Assembly (NCBI RefSeq): GCF_002242685.1
Contig: NZ_NBIM01000009.1
Span: forward strand, 1 to 64,000
Length of the DNA stretch: 64,000 nt
Direction of reading: 5' to 3'
DNA from: Oceanimonas doudoroffii
GTDB taxonomy: Bacteria; Pseudomonadota; Gammaproteobacteria; Enterobacterales; Aeromonadaceae
The number at the start of each line of letters is the position of its first letter. Position 1 is the stretch's first letter. A program made the position numbers and the translations under genes. The notes under the pieces were generated by a model. The model had not been told where the DNA came from, did no database searches, and was given only the letters and a program-made list of their open reading frames with translations. Shown here in pieces: positions 34,458 through 44,154 of this stretch.

Positions 34458-35819
34458 ATGTCCAACGACACCATAGTCGCTCAGGCCACCGCCCCCGGAC
34501 GCGGCGGCGTCGGCATTATTCGCGTTTCCGGCCCCCAAGCCGAGGCCGTGGCTCAGGCCGTGCTGGGCCGAGTGCCCAGAGTGCGCTATGCCGACTACCT
34601 GCCGTTCAGGGACGAACAGGGCACTGTGCTGGATCAGGGCATCGCCCTGCTGTTCAAGGGCCCCAACAGCTTTACCGGCGAAGACGTGCTGGAGCTGCAG
34701 GGCCACGGCGGCCCCGTGGTGCTGGACATGCTGGTGCGCCGCATTCTCACCCTGCCCGGCCTGCGCCCGGCCCGGGCCGGCGAGTTCAGCGAGCGCGCCT
34801 TTCTCAACGACAAACTGGATCTGGCCCAGGCCGAGGCCATTGCCGATCTGATTGAGGCGTCCAGCGAGCAGGCCGCCCGCTCGGCGCTGCAGTCGCTGCA
34901 GGGGGAGTTTTCCACTCGAGTGCACGGCCTGGTGGAAGCGCTTACTCACCTGCGCATCTATGTGGAAGCGGCCATCGACTTTCCCGACGAGGAAGTGGAC
35001 TTTCTCTCCGATGGCAAAATCGCCGGCGAGCTGTACGGAATCATGGACCGGCTGACCGAGGTGCAGCGGGAAGCCCGTCAGGGCGCCATTATGCGCGAGG
35101 GCATGAAGGTGGTGATCGCCGGCCGGCCCAACGCCGGCAAGTCCAGCCTGCTCAACGCCCTGGCCGGCAAGGAATCGGCCATTGTGACCGACATTGCCGG
35201 CACCACCCGGGACGTGTTGCGGGAATACATTCACCTCGACGGCATGCCCCTGCATATTATCGACACCGCCGGCCTGCGCGAGGCCAGCGATGCGGTGGAG
35301 CGCATCGGCATCGAGCGGGCCTGGGCCGAAATCGAGCAGGCCGACCGCATTCTGTTTATGGTGGACGGCACCACCACGGCGGCGCTGCACCCGAAAGACA
35401 TCTGGCCCGACTTTATCGACCGGCTGCCGGCCCATATTGGCCTGACCGTGGTGCGCAACAAGGCCGACCTGACCGGCGAGGCACTGACCGTGAGCAGCGA
35501 CGGCGAACACCCGGTATACCCCATCTCCGCCCGCACCGGCGAAGGGGTGGAAGCACTCAAAGAGCATCTCAAGGCCTGCATGGGCTTTCAGGGCGGCGGC
35601 GAAGGCGGCTTCAGCGCCCGCCAGCGCCACCTGGACGCCCTGCACCATGCCGATCAGCACCTGATCATGGCGAAAGAGCAGCTGGAGGTGTACATGGCCG
35701 GCGAACTGGTGGCGGAAGAACTGCGCCTGGCCCAGGAACAACTCAGCCAGATCACCGGCGAATTCACCTCCGATGATCTGCTGGGCAGGATTTTCTCAAG
35801 CTTTTGTATCGGCAAGTGA
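34458..35819 (+). CDS. mnmE: tRNA modification GTPase MnmE
   Basis: GTPase that, with MnmG, puts the carboxymethylaminomethyl group on wobble U34. It has 453 residues (E. coli 454). An N-terminal tetrahydrofolate-binding domain ([14 protein letters not shown]) is followed by helical domains, with the G domain inserted (G1 GRPNAGKSS about 222-230, DTAGLRE, NKAD), and the catalytic C terminus CIGK with the functional Cys. The ATG at 34458 gives the family N terminus. mnmG is not adjacent; the next genes are accessory. Confidence 0.97.
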   Translation: MSNDTIVAQATAPGRGGVGIIRVSGPQAEAVAQAVLGRVPRVRYADYLPFRDEQGTVLDQGIALLFKGPNSFTGEDVLELQGHGGPVVLDMLVRRILTLPGLRPARAGEFSERAFLNDKLDLAQAEAIADLIEASSEQAARSALQSLQGEFSTRVHGLVEALTHLRIYVEAAIDFPDEEVDFLSDGKIAGELYGIMDRLTEVQREARQGAIMREGMKVVIAGRPNAGKSSLLNALAGKESAIVTDIAGTTRDVLREYIHLDGMPLHIIDTAGLREASDAVERIGIERAWAEIEQADRILFMVDGTTTAALHPKDIWPDFIDRLPAHIGLTVVRNKADLTGEALTVSSDGEHPVYPISARTGEGVEALKEHLKACMGFQGGGEGGFSARQRHLDALHHADQHLIMAKEQLEVYMAGELVAEELRLAQEQLSQITGEFTSDDLLGRIFSSFCIGK

Positions 35820-35907
35820 AACCGTCAATTCGCTGGCCGGCCGATGGCTGAAGGGCACGCTCGGCATCCCCCCGAAGCGTATTTCCACTCAAGGAGGAGC
35901 GGCACAA

Positions 35908-36798
35908 ATGGAGAACATGCGCGGCAGCCTGTTTATGGTGATGGCGATGGCGGCCTTTGCGGTCGAGGACATGTTCATCAAGGCGGCGGCTACCGAGGCG
36001 GCCATTGGGGTGGTGCTCACCCTGTTAGGCCTGGGCGGCACCCTGATCTTTATGATGCTGACATGGCGAAGCGGAAGCTCGGTTCTGACCCGAGCCATGT
36101 GGTCCCGCGCCATCCTGATCCGCTCCGTCTGTGAAATGACCGGGCGTGTGTGCTTTGCCCTTGCCATCGCCCTGACCCCGCTTTCCAGCGCGTCGGCCAT
36201 ACTGCAGGCGTCTCCCCTGGTGGTAATTCTGGGCGCGGCGGTCATTTTTGGCGAACGGGTTGGCATGCAGCGCTGGCTGGCCATTGCCGTCGGGTTTGCC
36301 GGTGTCCTGATGATCATTCGGCCGGGACTGGAGGGTTTTAACCCTGCCTCTCTGTTTGCCGTCATCAGTACCCTGGGGTTTGCGGGCCGGGATCTGGCCA
36401 CCCGGGCCGCACCACCCGCCTTGTCCAACTTTCAGCTGGGTGTATGCGGTTTTCTGGTGCTGATCCCCTCGGGCATTTTACTTCAGCTTGTCAACGGACA
36501 GGCCTTGGCGCTCGACGGCTGGAAGATGGCTCCTGCCACGGCGGCCCAGGTGCTGGCCGCCGTCCTGTTCGGTGTGGCGGCCTACAACGCCCTGACCATT
36601 GCCATGCGCACCGGAGAGATCTCCGTGGTCACCCCATTTCGTTATACCCGCCTGCTGTTTGCCCTGGTGCTGGGCATGCTGGTATTTCACGAGCAGCCGG
36701 ATGTGATGACGGTGCTCGGCAGCGTACTGATTGTGGGCAGCGGCGCCTACACCCTGCTGCAGAGCCGGCGCCTGGTGGCCGTGTCGCCTTCCCGCTAA
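35908..36798 (+). CDS. EamA/DMT-family permease
   Basis: Drug/metabolite transporter superfamily protein with two EamA repeats of five helices each, 296 residues. LTPLSSASAILQASPLVVILGAAVIFGERVG is the conserved end of the first repeat and TPFRYTRLLFALVLGMLVFHEQP the matching part of the second. AAGGAGGA lies nine bases before the ATG at 35908, which rules out longer starts inside mnmE. The substrate (often an amino acid, purine or metabolite exported) cannot be told. Confidence 0.87.
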   Translation: MENMRGSLFMVMAMAAFAVEDMFIKAAATEAAIGVVLTLLGLGGTLIFMMLTWRSGSSVLTRAMWSRAILIRSVCEMTGRVCFALAIALTPLSSASAILQASPLVVILGAAVIFGERVGMQRWLAIAVGFAGVLMIIRPGLEGFNPASLFAVISTLGFAGRDLATRAAPPALSNFQLGVCGFLVLIPSGILLQLVNGQALALDGWKMAPATAAQVLAAVLFGVAAYNALTIAMRTGEISVVTPFRYTRLLFALVLGMLVFHEQPDVMTVLGSVLIVGSGAYTLLQSRRLVAVSPSR

Positions 36799-36854
36799 CC
36801 CTCTTGCCGGCGAAGGTAGTATTGGTATGGGGCGGGCATGAGTACGGAGGAATC

Positions 36855-37214
36855 ATGTGGTTAATTGACCAGCTGGCCGAGCAGGCCATCAACCAGGCGC
36901 GCAAGGAAGGCCAGTTTGACGATTTGCCCGGTGCCGGTCGGCCCCAGCAGCTGGAAGACGACAGCCTGGTGCCCGAGCACCTGCGCGCCGGTTACCGGCT
37001 ACTGAAAAACGCCGGCTACCTGCCGCCGGAACTGGAAGCTCGCAAGGAATATCTGCGCCTGCAGGATCTGCTGGCCACGACCGAAAATCACGCCGAACGC
37101 GTGCAACTGGAGCGCACCCTGCGCCGGCTGGAACTGACCCTGGGCGAGCGCTTTCGGCAACTTTCGGCGCCAGGACAACACCAACTGGCTGGTCGGTTGG
37201 GCCAAAAAGACTGA
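36855..37214 (+). CDS. DUF1992 family protein (YhdN-like)
   Basis: A 119-residue soluble protein of the DUF1992 family, related to E. coli YhdN and the conserved domain of DNAJC28. It begins MWLIDQLAEQAINQARKEG and shows the diagnostic FDDLPGAGRP and the block DDSLVPEHLRAGYRLLKNAGYLPPELE. Function unknown. ACGGAGGAA precedes the ATG. Followed by a 50-base gap to the convergent KefC-like gene. Confidence 0.88.
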   Translation: MWLIDQLAEQAINQARKEGQFDDLPGAGRPQQLEDDSLVPEHLRAGYRLLKNAGYLPPELEARKEYLRLQDLLATTENHAERVQLERTLRRLELTLGERFRQLSAPGQHQLAGRLGQKD

Positions 37215-37264
37215 GCCAATAGTGCATGGCGATGGCCTCCCTGTCCGGCATGCATGACGTCGTA

Positions 37265-39202
37265 TCACTGTTCAGAGGCTGTCTTGTCCGCCTCTTTAAG
37301 CACTTGATCATAGCCTTTGGGCGGCGGTGCCCAGCCGCGCTCATCATGTGCATGATTATCCGCCCGATCGCGCTCCATTGCCTGCCTCAGCGACACTTCC
37401 AGTTCCAGGAACAATTGCCGGTAGTTGGTCAAATGCCGCCCTTCCCCTGCGGTGGCTTTCCAGTCCTGATACATGGTGCCCTGAATACCATCCTCCATGC
37501 TGTGGAAGATGAACTTCTTTTGCTCAACCCGGAACGGATGCAGGCCCAGACGCGTTAACGCTTCGCCCCCCAGGGCCAGTGCCGAATGATAGGTCTCCTT
37601 GACTACATGATCCGCCCCCGCTTCCTGCAACTCATAAAGATGACCACGGTCATGGGCGCGGGCAAGTACCGTCAGCCCGGGATGATCACGCTTCACATGC
37701 CTGACCAGCTCTACCGCGCGCACCTTGTCATCAATGGCCACAACGAAGAGTGCACATTGCTCTATGCCGGCGGCATGTAGCAGCTCCGGCTGGGTCGCAT
37801 CACCGAAATAGCTTTTCACACCAATTTTGCGCAGGTTTTCGACTTGTCCGGCCTCATGATCCAGCACCGTGGTCTTGATGCCATTGGCCACCAGCAACCG
37901 ATTCACAATCTGGCCAAACCGTCCAACACCGGCAATAAGCACATTTCCCTGCTCGTCGATTCGGTCGGCTTCCCGCGTATTGCTGGCAACGGTGAAACGG
38001 GGCAGCAGCACCTTCTCATACGCGATAAAGAGTGCAGGAGAAAGGAACATGGAGATGGCCACCACCAGCGCCACCAGTTGGGCCACTTCGGCAGGAATAA
38101 CATGATTCTGCAGGCTGAAACTGAGCAATACAAAGCCAAACTCGCCTGCCTGAGCCAGGCTCAGGGCCAACAGCCAGCGGTCGCTCTTGGCGAGGCCAAA
38201 GGGAAGAGCCACCACATAGATAATGGCCGCCTTTATTGTCATCAGTCCTATCACGGCCGCAATCACCAGCATCCATTCTGCTGCCAACACGGTGAAGTCG
38301 ATGCTGGCGCCAACCGTAATAAAGAACAATCCGAGCAGCAGCCCCTTAAAGGGCTCGATATTGGACTCCAGCTCATGGCGAAACTCGCTGTTGGCAAGCA
38401 CCACACCGGCAAGAAAGGTTCCCAATGCCGGAGACAGCCCCACCAGGCTCATCAGTGCCGCGATACCAATGACCAGCATCAGGGCCGTTGCCGTAAATAC
38501 TTCGCGCTGGCCCGACTGCACCACATACCGGAACAGCGGGCGGCTGAGAAAGTACCCTCCCAGAATAACGCCGGCAATGGCTCCCAGTACCGCCAGCGCA
38601 TACAACCAGTTGGGCAGATGCTCAAGCGCACTGCCATGGGCGTGCTCGGCCGCCTGTTCCGCCACGGCCGCGCCCGTGGCCATTAACGCCGGCAATTCCA
38701 GCAAGGGCAGCAACGCCAGAATGGGAATGACCGCTATATCCTGAAACAGCAACACGGAAAACGCCCCCCGCCCGCCCTCGGTTCTGGCCAGCCCCTTTTC
38801 GTTCAGGGTCTGCAGCACAATGGCGGTGGAAGACAGTGACAGAATAACGCCGATGGCCGTGGCCAGGCGCCAATCCAGGCCCAGGACGAGCAGCCCCGCG
38901 GCCACGGCGACCGACGTCAGCCCAACCTGCAATCCGCCAAGCCCCAGCAGCCGGTTGCGCATAGACCACAGCACCTTCGGCTCCAGCTCCAGGCCAACCA
39001 GAAACAGCATCATGACCACCCCAAACTCGGCAAAATGCTGCAAGGTCTCGGTTTCTTCACCCACTAGCCCAATCACCGGGCCGATGATCACCCCGGCGAT
39101 CAGATAACCCAGCACCGAGCCCATGCCCAGGCGCTTGGCAAGGGGCACGGTGATCACCGCCGCACACAGATAGATAAAGGCCTGAATGAAGTAAACCGTC
39201 AT
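37265..39202 (-). CDS. kefC: KefC/KefB-type glutathione-gated K+:H+ antiporter
   Basis: CPA2 monovalent cation antiporter, about 645 residues. An N-terminal membrane domain of 12-13 helices (LGYLIAGVIIGP, SSTAIVLQ, LLFQDIAVIP and ALGTFLAGVVLANSEFRHELES) precedes a C-terminal RCK/TrkA-N domain starting near 400 (VLIAGVGRFGQIVNRLL) that in the family senses glutathione adducts. The kefF-like gene upstream overlaps it by one base (TGATG), the order found for E. coli kefF-kefC. A GTG one codon earlier is also possible. It protects from electrophiles by acidifying the cytoplasm in known relatives. Whether it is nearer KefB or KefC is not certain. Confidence 0.88.
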   Translation of the reverse strand: MTVYFIQAFIYLCAAVITVPLAKRLGMGSVLGYLIAGVIIGPVIGLVGEETETLQHFAEFGVVMMLFLVGLELEPKVLWSMRNRLLGLGGLQVGLTSVAVAAGLLVLGLDWRLATAIGVILSLSSTAIVLQTLNEKGLARTEGGRGAFSVLLFQDIAVIPILALLPLLELPALMATGAAVAEQAAEHAHGSALEHLPNWLYALAVLGAIAGVILGGYFLSRPLFRYVVQSGQREVFTATALMLVIGIAALMSLVGLSPALGTFLAGVVLANSEFRHELESNIEPFKGLLLGLFFITVGASIDFTVLAAEWMLVIAAVIGLMTIKAAIIYVVALPFGLAKSDRWLLALSLAQAGEFGFVLLSFSLQNHVIPAEVAQLVALVVAISMFLSPALFIAYEKVLLPRFTVASNTREADRIDEQGNVLIAGVGRFGQIVNRLLVANGIKTTVLDHEAGQVENLRKIGVKSYFGDATQPELLHAAGIEQCALFVVAIDDKVRAVELVRHVKRDHPGLTVLARAHDRGHLYELQEAGADHVVKETYHSALALGGEALTRLGLHPFRVEQKKFIFHSMEDGIQGTMYQDWKATAGEGRHLTNYRQLFLELEVSLRQAMERDRADNHAHDERGWAPPPKGYDQVLKEADKTASEQ

Positions 39203-39813
39203 CACATATCCTCCGCGGACAGCGAGAGCACGTCGTTGAGAGAGGCGGCCGACTGCGCCTGGTTCAGATCCAGGGTGTTATCCCTCAGTGCGATAAGCAG
39301 CCGTTGCCAGCGTTCCAGATGCGGTTGAATCCTATTTTCGTCGCCGGCAGTGCGTGCACCATAGAGTACGAAGGGGGGCAAGTAATGCATGCCGCAAATG
39401 CGAGCGGTCTGCTCCAGAGGGCGCATTAACTCCCTCAGGCTGAAGTGGTTGAACCCCTCGGCGCAATAGGCATCGGCGTTCGCTCCGGCGGTGGTGACAC
39501 TGAGAAAGATTTTGTCTTTCAGTGCGGTGCCGCCGGCGCCATAGGCAAACCCATATTCCAGCACCAGATCCTGCCATTCCTTGAGAATGGCCGGCGTGGA
39601 ATACCAGTAGAGGGGATGCATAAAGATAACGATCTCATGCTGACGCAGGCGCTGCTGTTCCTTGTCGATATCGATGGCGAAGTTGGGGTACTCCGCGTAA
39701 AGATCGATAACAGAGACACCGTCAACCTGTCGTGCCGTTGCCAGCAGGGGAGCATTGGCCTCTGATCGATGAAGCGAAGGATGAGCAAACAGGATCAGAA
39801 TATTACGCGGCAT
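39202..39813 (-). CDS. kefF: KefF/KefG-type NAD(P)H:quinone oxidoreductase
   Basis: Flavodoxin-like FMN protein (203 residues; E. coli KefF 176) that activates the K+ efflux antiporter and can reduce quinones. ILILFAHPSLHRSEAN, FMHPLYWYSTPAILKEWQD, FAYGAGGTAL and MHYLPPFVLYG are the family landmarks. The C-terminal extension of about 25 residues is not in KefF. It begins with GGGGAG upstream and overlaps kefC by one base. It lies 30 bases after the cytochrome c gene on the same strand and could receive read-through from that operon. Confidence 0.87.
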   Translation of the reverse strand: MPRNILILFAHPSLHRSEANAPLLATARQVDGVSVIDLYAEYPNFAIDIDKEQQRLRQHEIVIFMHPLYWYSTPAILKEWQDLVLEYGFAYGAGGTALKDKIFLSVTTAGANADAYCAEGFNHFSLRELMRPLEQTARICGMHYLPPFVLYGARTAGDENRIQPHLERWQRLLIALRDNTLDLNQAQSAASLNDVLSLSAEDM

Positions 39814-39843
39814 TCAATGCTCCCCTGCGAGGTTTCATATGCA

Positions 39844-40533
39844 TCAGCCAGCGGGACAGGGCGCACCGCCATCAATCCATAGTGTCATGGCCTGGGCAAA
39901 ATCCTGGTGGGAGCCGGGCGCCGGGATGCGATTCAGCCCGGGGTCCCACGACCACCGCACCAGGGGATCGTCCTGAACATGGTGCTCAAACTCCTTTTTA
40001 AAGGTCGCCATATCGGATCGACCGCCACGCATCGCCAGGAAGCTGTTTTTGGCCGGGTCGAGCCAGTTGTTGCAGAGTTCCGCCGGCGTGATGTCTTGCT
40101 CGATCACCATGGTGACGGGCGGCATATGCCAGACAAACCCGGGCATTAAATCATTCGCGGCGCCGGGAGGCATGCCCGCTTCTGTTCCGTTTTCGTCCCG
40201 GTGACAGCTTCGGCAGTTAACCGGCTGCAGATTGTCTGCCATGACAAATTTGCCATCCTGTGCGATCAGCCGAATGTTGTTGAGCGAGGTAATATTCATC
40301 GGGTGCGGAATACGTTGATCGCCCACCGTCGGCCGGTGTATGCCATCTTCCACCACACCATGACAATTGGCACAACGTGGGTGGGTGGCCACCTGGTAGA
40401 GATACTGGAATGCCCCTGCCGCCGATGGCGAGGCCATGTAATCCGAATAGGCGTCTGCCCTGGCATGCTGCGGTGCCAGCGCCACCACTGCCAGAAACAG
40501 AGAATTCAGTGATACCGATGTAAGAGCCTTCAT
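39844..40533 (-). CDS. Periplasmic dihaem cytochrome c
   Basis: Secreted c-type cytochrome, about 229 residues. The signal peptide ends near QHARA (residue 26). Two haem-binding CxxCH sites are seen: CANCH at 54-58 and CRSCH at 107-111. The rest shows no known domain by eye. It is last in the molybdenum-hydroxylase operon and probably accepts electrons from its Fe-S subunit, as cytochromes do for isoquinoline, nicotinate and aldehyde dehydrogenases of this type. An ATG at 40545 is also in frame; the choice of 40533 is tentative. A 31-base perfect hairpin lies between it and the Mo subunit gene. Confidence 0.82.
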   Translation of the reverse strand: MKALTSVSLNSLFLAVVALAPQHARADAYSDYMASPSAAGAFQYLYQVATHPRCANCHGVVEDGIHRPTVGDQRIPHPMNITSLNNIRLIAQDGKFVMADNLQPVNCRSCHRDENGTEAGMPPGAANDLMPGFVWHMPPVTMVIEQDITPAELCNNWLDPAKNSFLAMRGGRSDMATFKKEFEHHVQDDPLVRWSWDPGLNRIPAPGSHQDFAQAMTLWIDGGAPCPAG

Positions 40534-40608
40534 TGTTGTCACCATTCCCTTTCATCACGTGTTACCGGTCATTGGCACAAGACCGTGGTAACCGATTCAG
40601 GCCAAAGG

Positions 40609-40639
40609 AAGTGTTCCACGCGCGATACGTGGAACACTT
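40609..40639 (-). other. Intercistronic hairpin upstream of the cytochrome gene
   Basis: AAGTGTTCCACG-CGCGATA-CGTGGAACACTT is a perfect 12-bp stem with a seven-base loop, in the 130-base gap between the Mo subunit and cytochrome genes. There is no clean T-run after it on the minus strand, so it may stabilise the upstream mRNA or lower cytochrome expression. Confidence 0.5.
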
Positions 40640-40662
40640 TCGCCTGGTTTGATCCGCCAGAT

Positions 40663-42948
40663 TTATCCAACCGCCAGGGTATTCAGTACGTGGTTGGCCA
40701 GCATGGGCAGTTCGCGCAACCGAATGCCCACCGCCTGATAAACCGCGTTGCCAATCGCCGGTGCCACGCCAATGACACCGGGCTCACCCAGGCCGACCGG
40801 AAATTCATCGCTCTCGATGAATTCAATGTCCATCTCCGGCAGGTCGTTCATTCGCAACGGCAGATAGCTATGCAGGTTGGTCTTGCTGACCCGGCCATCC
40901 TGGTAGGCATTGTGCTCAAACAGGGCAAGGCTGGTACCCCAAAGCAATGAGCCCTCAATCTGCGCCAGGGCGCCATCGGGGTGGATCACAATGCCGGCGT
41001 CGACAACGGCCCAGAGTTTCTTGACGGTAATCTTTCCGGATTGGCGGTTCACATGAACATGCGCCGCCGTGGCAATCCAGGCCGGCATGGTACGTTCCTG
41101 GCCCGCGCTGACCGAAAAGCCGATGCCTTCATCCGCCTCCAGCTTGATATCTGCCACCTTGGCCTTCAGCTGTGCCAGGGTGTTGTGCAGGCGCTTTGCC
41201 CCACCGACACTTTCCGGCGCCTTGCCCGCCTGCTTGCCGGCGCCATCCAGCAACGCCAGACGGAACTCGGCCGGATCCTTGCCGAGTTCCACGGCGATTT
41301 CATCGATAAACGACTCCAGGCCCCAAACGATCCAGCCTTGGCCCACGGCGCGCAACCAGCCGGGGGTAAAGGTTTTTTGCGCCAGTTCATTGTTGATCGC
41401 GCGCGCACGGTGGTTGGCCATGCTGTACCAGTGATCGGCGCCCGAGGCGGAGAACATGTCGATCTTGCCTTTCTTGTCCACGCTGTCGGCCATAAATCCG
41501 GGCGCCATGGTCAGGGTGGGCCAGCCGGCGGCGAAGGCGTGCTCCAGGCCGGTGAAATTACCGTTATCATCAAAAGAAGCATGAAACAGTGAGGTAGATG
41601 CCGAACGGCTTTGATCAAACAGGGTGTCGTCTTCTCGCGTGAAGATAAGCTTGACCGGCTTGTCGATGGCCTTGGCGGTCAGCAGCGAGGGCACGATCCA
41701 GTCTCCGTACAAACGACGTCCAAAGCCCCCTCCCAGGTAGTACTGATGCATGATGACGTCGTCTTCGGAAACGCCGGCGGCCTTGGCAATGGTCGGCAGT
41801 GTCAGTGATTGCCACTGGTTCCCCGTATGCACATGCCACTTGCCGTCCCTGAATTCACTCAGGGCATTTAACGGCTCCAGCTGAAAGTGGCTGGCGGTGG
41901 CGGTGGTATAGAGGGCCTCTATGGTTTTGCCGGAGTCGGCCTGCGCCCTGGTGACATCACCCTCATCAACAAACAGCAGCCCCTGAGTGCGATCCCGCAC
42001 CAGCCGCTCCCCTTCTTTCTGCAGGTCGGCTTCGCTGACAGTGGCGGTTTCGCCCGCCTTATAGTCCACCTTGATGGCATTGGCGGCCTTGATGGCCGAG
42101 GGAAAGTTATCCGCAATCACGGTCACCCAGCCCTCACAGGTCTTACTGGGGTCTTTCAGCACCTCATAGCCAAGGTATCCCTTGATGTCACGCGCTGCGC
42201 TGTCGTCCACCCTTTCAACCGTACTGCCATAGCGGGTGGGAGGAAGAATCGGGCGCGCATACACCATGCCTTCCACTTCCACATCGATGCCATACACGGC
42301 GGAACCATCGGTCTTGGACGGAATATCCAGCGCCCTGGAAGGCTTGCCTATCAAATGGCGCTTGTTGGAAGGCTTGATGGGCAGTTCGGCAATTTCCTCG
42401 GCGGTAAATACTCTGTTGAGCTCACCCCTGGTGACGATATCGCCATAACTGACGGACTGGTCACCATGAAAGACCTTGCCATCCCGGGCGTCACACTGCT
42501 CTGCACTCACACCCAGCAGTTTTGCGCCGGCGTCAATCAGTGCCAGCCGGCCGGCGGCACCGGCCTGAGACAGCGGCTTGTAGGAATGGAAGATGGACCA
42601 GGAGCCACCGGTCACCATATAGCCCCATTTGGGATCGGTATCCACATGCCTGATGGTTACCTTGTCCCAGTCACAGGCCAGCTCATCCGCCAGGATCCGC
42701 GCCAGCGCCGTGCCGATATGCTGCCCCATCTCTGCCTTGGCGATGTTAATCATCACATTGCCCTGGGCATCCATCTCAAACCAGATGGTAGGAGAAAACA
42801 TTTTGTCAGACAGCGCTTCCTGCGCGCTCAGGGCAGAAGAAAAGATGGCCGGGGCAAACGCCATCATCACGGAGGCATGCACGGTGCCGATCAAAAAGCT
42901 GCGGCGTGACAGATCTATGGTGTCCTTCTTCGCTTTCAGGCTATTCAT
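40663..42948 (-). CDS. Molybdenum hydroxylase large subunit (IorB/aldehyde oxidase-like), Tat-exported
   Basis: Molybdopterin-binding subunit of a two-component xanthine-oxidase-family enzyme, 761 residues. A twin-arginine signal SRRSFLI is at 14-20, so the folded enzyme is exported to the periplasm. The cofactor-binding glycine-rich GGGFGRRLYGDW and the catalytic Glu722 in GLGEPGVIG are present. The layout (single chain with repeated Ald_Xan_dh_C2 domain and separate Fe-S subunit) is that of isoquinoline 1-oxidoreductase IorB and similar aldehyde dehydrogenases. The substrate is unknown. It begins three bases after the Fe-S subunit gene. Confidence 0.88.
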   Translation of the reverse strand: MNSLKAKKDTIDLSRRSFLIGTVHASVMMAFAPAIFSSALSAQEALSDKMFSPTIWFEMDAQGNVMINIAKAEMGQHIGTALARILADELACDWDKVTIRHVDTDPKWGYMVTGGSWSIFHSYKPLSQAGAAGRLALIDAGAKLLGVSAEQCDARDGKVFHGDQSVSYGDIVTRGELNRVFTAEEIAELPIKPSNKRHLIGKPSRALDIPSKTDGSAVYGIDVEVEGMVYARPILPPTRYGSTVERVDDSAARDIKGYLGYEVLKDPSKTCEGWVTVIADNFPSAIKAANAIKVDYKAGETATVSEADLQKEGERLVRDRTQGLLFVDEGDVTRAQADSGKTIEALYTTATASHFQLEPLNALSEFRDGKWHVHTGNQWQSLTLPTIAKAAGVSEDDVIMHQYYLGGGFGRRLYGDWIVPSLLTAKAIDKPVKLIFTREDDTLFDQSRSASTSLFHASFDDNGNFTGLEHAFAAGWPTLTMAPGFMADSVDKKGKIDMFSASGADHWYSMANHRARAINNELAQKTFTPGWLRAVGQGWIVWGLESFIDEIAVELGKDPAEFRLALLDGAGKQAGKAPESVGGAKRLHNTLAQLKAKVADIKLEADEGIGFSVSAGQERTMPAWIATAAHVHVNRQSGKITVKKLWAVVDAGIVIHPDGALAQIEGSLLWGTSLALFEHNAYQDGRVSKTNLHSYLPLRMNDLPEMDIEFIESDEFPVGLGEPGVIGVAPAIGNAVYQAVGIRLRELPMLANHVLNTLAVG

Positions 42949-42951
42949 GGT

Positions 42952-43443
42952 TTAGGCCTCCTGATTGGGCGCGCTGGGGTCAAAGATATTCACGCCGGCC
43001 TGAGACTCGGTAGCGGCCCGCTGAATGGCCTTCTTGATCCGTACATACGCCATGCAGCGGCAGTAGTTGGTGCTCATGTGGTTCACAATGTCCTGCTCGG
43101 AAGGATTCGGGTTGGCTTCGAGCAAGGTGGCGGCTTGCATGATCTGGCCGGACTGGCAGTAACCACACTGGGGCACCTGCTCTTCTATCCAGGCTTGCTG
43201 CAGCGGATGGTTGTCCAGTGCTTCTATGGTAGTCACCGACTTGCCGGCCACCTGGCCAACCATATAAGAGCAGGAACGGTAGGCATTGCCGTCAATATGA
43301 ACGGTACAGGCGCCGCACATGGCAACGCCGCAACCATATTTAGTGCCTTTGAGGTCAAATTCGTCCCGAATAACCCAAAGCAGCGGCGTATCAGCCTCGG
43401 CCTCGGTTCTGACCTGCCGGCCATTTAATGTGAACTCAATCAT
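42952..43443 (-). CDS. Molybdenum hydroxylase [2Fe-2S] small subunit (IorA-like)
   Basis: Electron-transfer subunit, 163 residues, with two [2Fe-2S] domains. The plant-ferredoxin-type cluster is on Cys38, 43, 46 and 58 (GCGVAMCGACTVH, SCSY). The second cluster is on Cys93, 96, 128 and 130 (CGYCQSGQ, YCRC). It has no signal peptide of its own and would be carried out by the Tat signal of the large subunit. It overlaps the end of the MocA-like gene by eight bases. Confidence 0.93.
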   Translation of the reverse strand: MIEFTLNGRQVRTEAEADTPLLWVIRDEFDLKGTKYGCGVAMCGACTVHIDGNAYRSCSYMVGQVAGKSVTTIEALDNHPLQQAWIEEQVPQCGYCQSGQIMQAATLLEANPNPSEQDIVNHMSTNYCRCMAYVRIKKAIQRAATESQAGVNIFDPSAPNQEA

Positions 43444-44152
43444 GATGGTAACTCTCTTTGTGGGAGCAGTGATGGAAGCTTGCTGATAATGGAGTGGTTG
43501 AATCCAAGCCGTTCCCTGACTCCGTCAGGCATGAATCATGGGAATGGCTCTGTATGGCGGCTTGATGCCAGGCAGCCAGCGCGTCTGGTGTATCGATATC
43601 CACGGCCGCGCTCGGCATGAGCACCGCCACCACCGCAGAGGGCGCGGATCTGAGCAGTTGCCGTGCGCCACTATCGCCGTTCAGGCGCATCAGGGTGTCA
43701 AAATGCGCACTGCCAAACAGTGCCGGTACGCCGCGGCAGGATTCGCCATAGGCCGCGCACAGCATGGCCCGGGGAGCAGCTTGTGAGGTGAGCGCCGCAA
43801 GGTTGGCGGGGGTCAGGTCAATTTGATCGGCCAGCATGACCAGAATGGCGTCATAGCCTGCCTGGATGGAAACCAGGTAGCGCACCCCGGCCGCGATGGA
43901 ACTGCCCAGCCCCTGAGCCCAACCATGATGATAAATAAAGGACGAAGGCTCCCAGGACTCTTCAATGCGTGCCTTTTCGATCGCCTCATGCCAGGCGCCG
44001 GTCACCGTAAATACGTGTCCCGGCGTCACTTGCTGGGCGGTGTTGATGCTTCTTCTCAGCAGCGGCATTCCATTGACGGGGGCCAGCAGTTTGCAGCCGC
44101 CAAAGCGCGTGGAGCCACCGGCGGCCATGATCAGGGTGGCGATTCGCGACAT
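43436..44152 (-). CDS. MocA-like molybdenum cofactor cytidylyltransferase
   Basis: Nucleotidyltransferase of the MobA/MocA type, 238 residues, which attaches CMP to molybdopterin for xanthine-oxidase-family enzymes. The NTP-binding motif MAAGGSTRFGGCKLL is at residues 9-23. An unusual tail of about 35 residues rich in His and Ser (from about 203) follows the normal end. The ATG at 44152 gives the family N terminus; it starts two bases after the XdhC-like gene. Position next to the Mo hydroxylase supports the assignment. Confidence 0.87.
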   Translation of the reverse strand: MSRIATLIMAAGGSTRFGGCKLLAPVNGMPLLRRSINTAQQVTPGHVFTVTGAWHEAIEKARIEESWEPSSFIYHHGWAQGLGSSIAAGVRYLVSIQAGYDAILVMLADQIDLTPANLAALTSQAAPRAMLCAAYGESCRGVPALFGSAHFDTLMRLNGDSGARQLLRSAPSAVVAVLMPSAAVDIDTPDALAAWHQAAIQSHSHDSCLTESGNGLDSTTPLSASFHHCSHKESYHHD

Positions 44153-44154
44153 GA

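Noticed and set aside
40609..40639. Hairpin arms TGTTCCACG and CGTGGAACA considered as a parS site
   Set aside because: The two half-sites are separated by seven bases, so the 16-bp ParB site is not formed; treated as an RNA hairpin instead.
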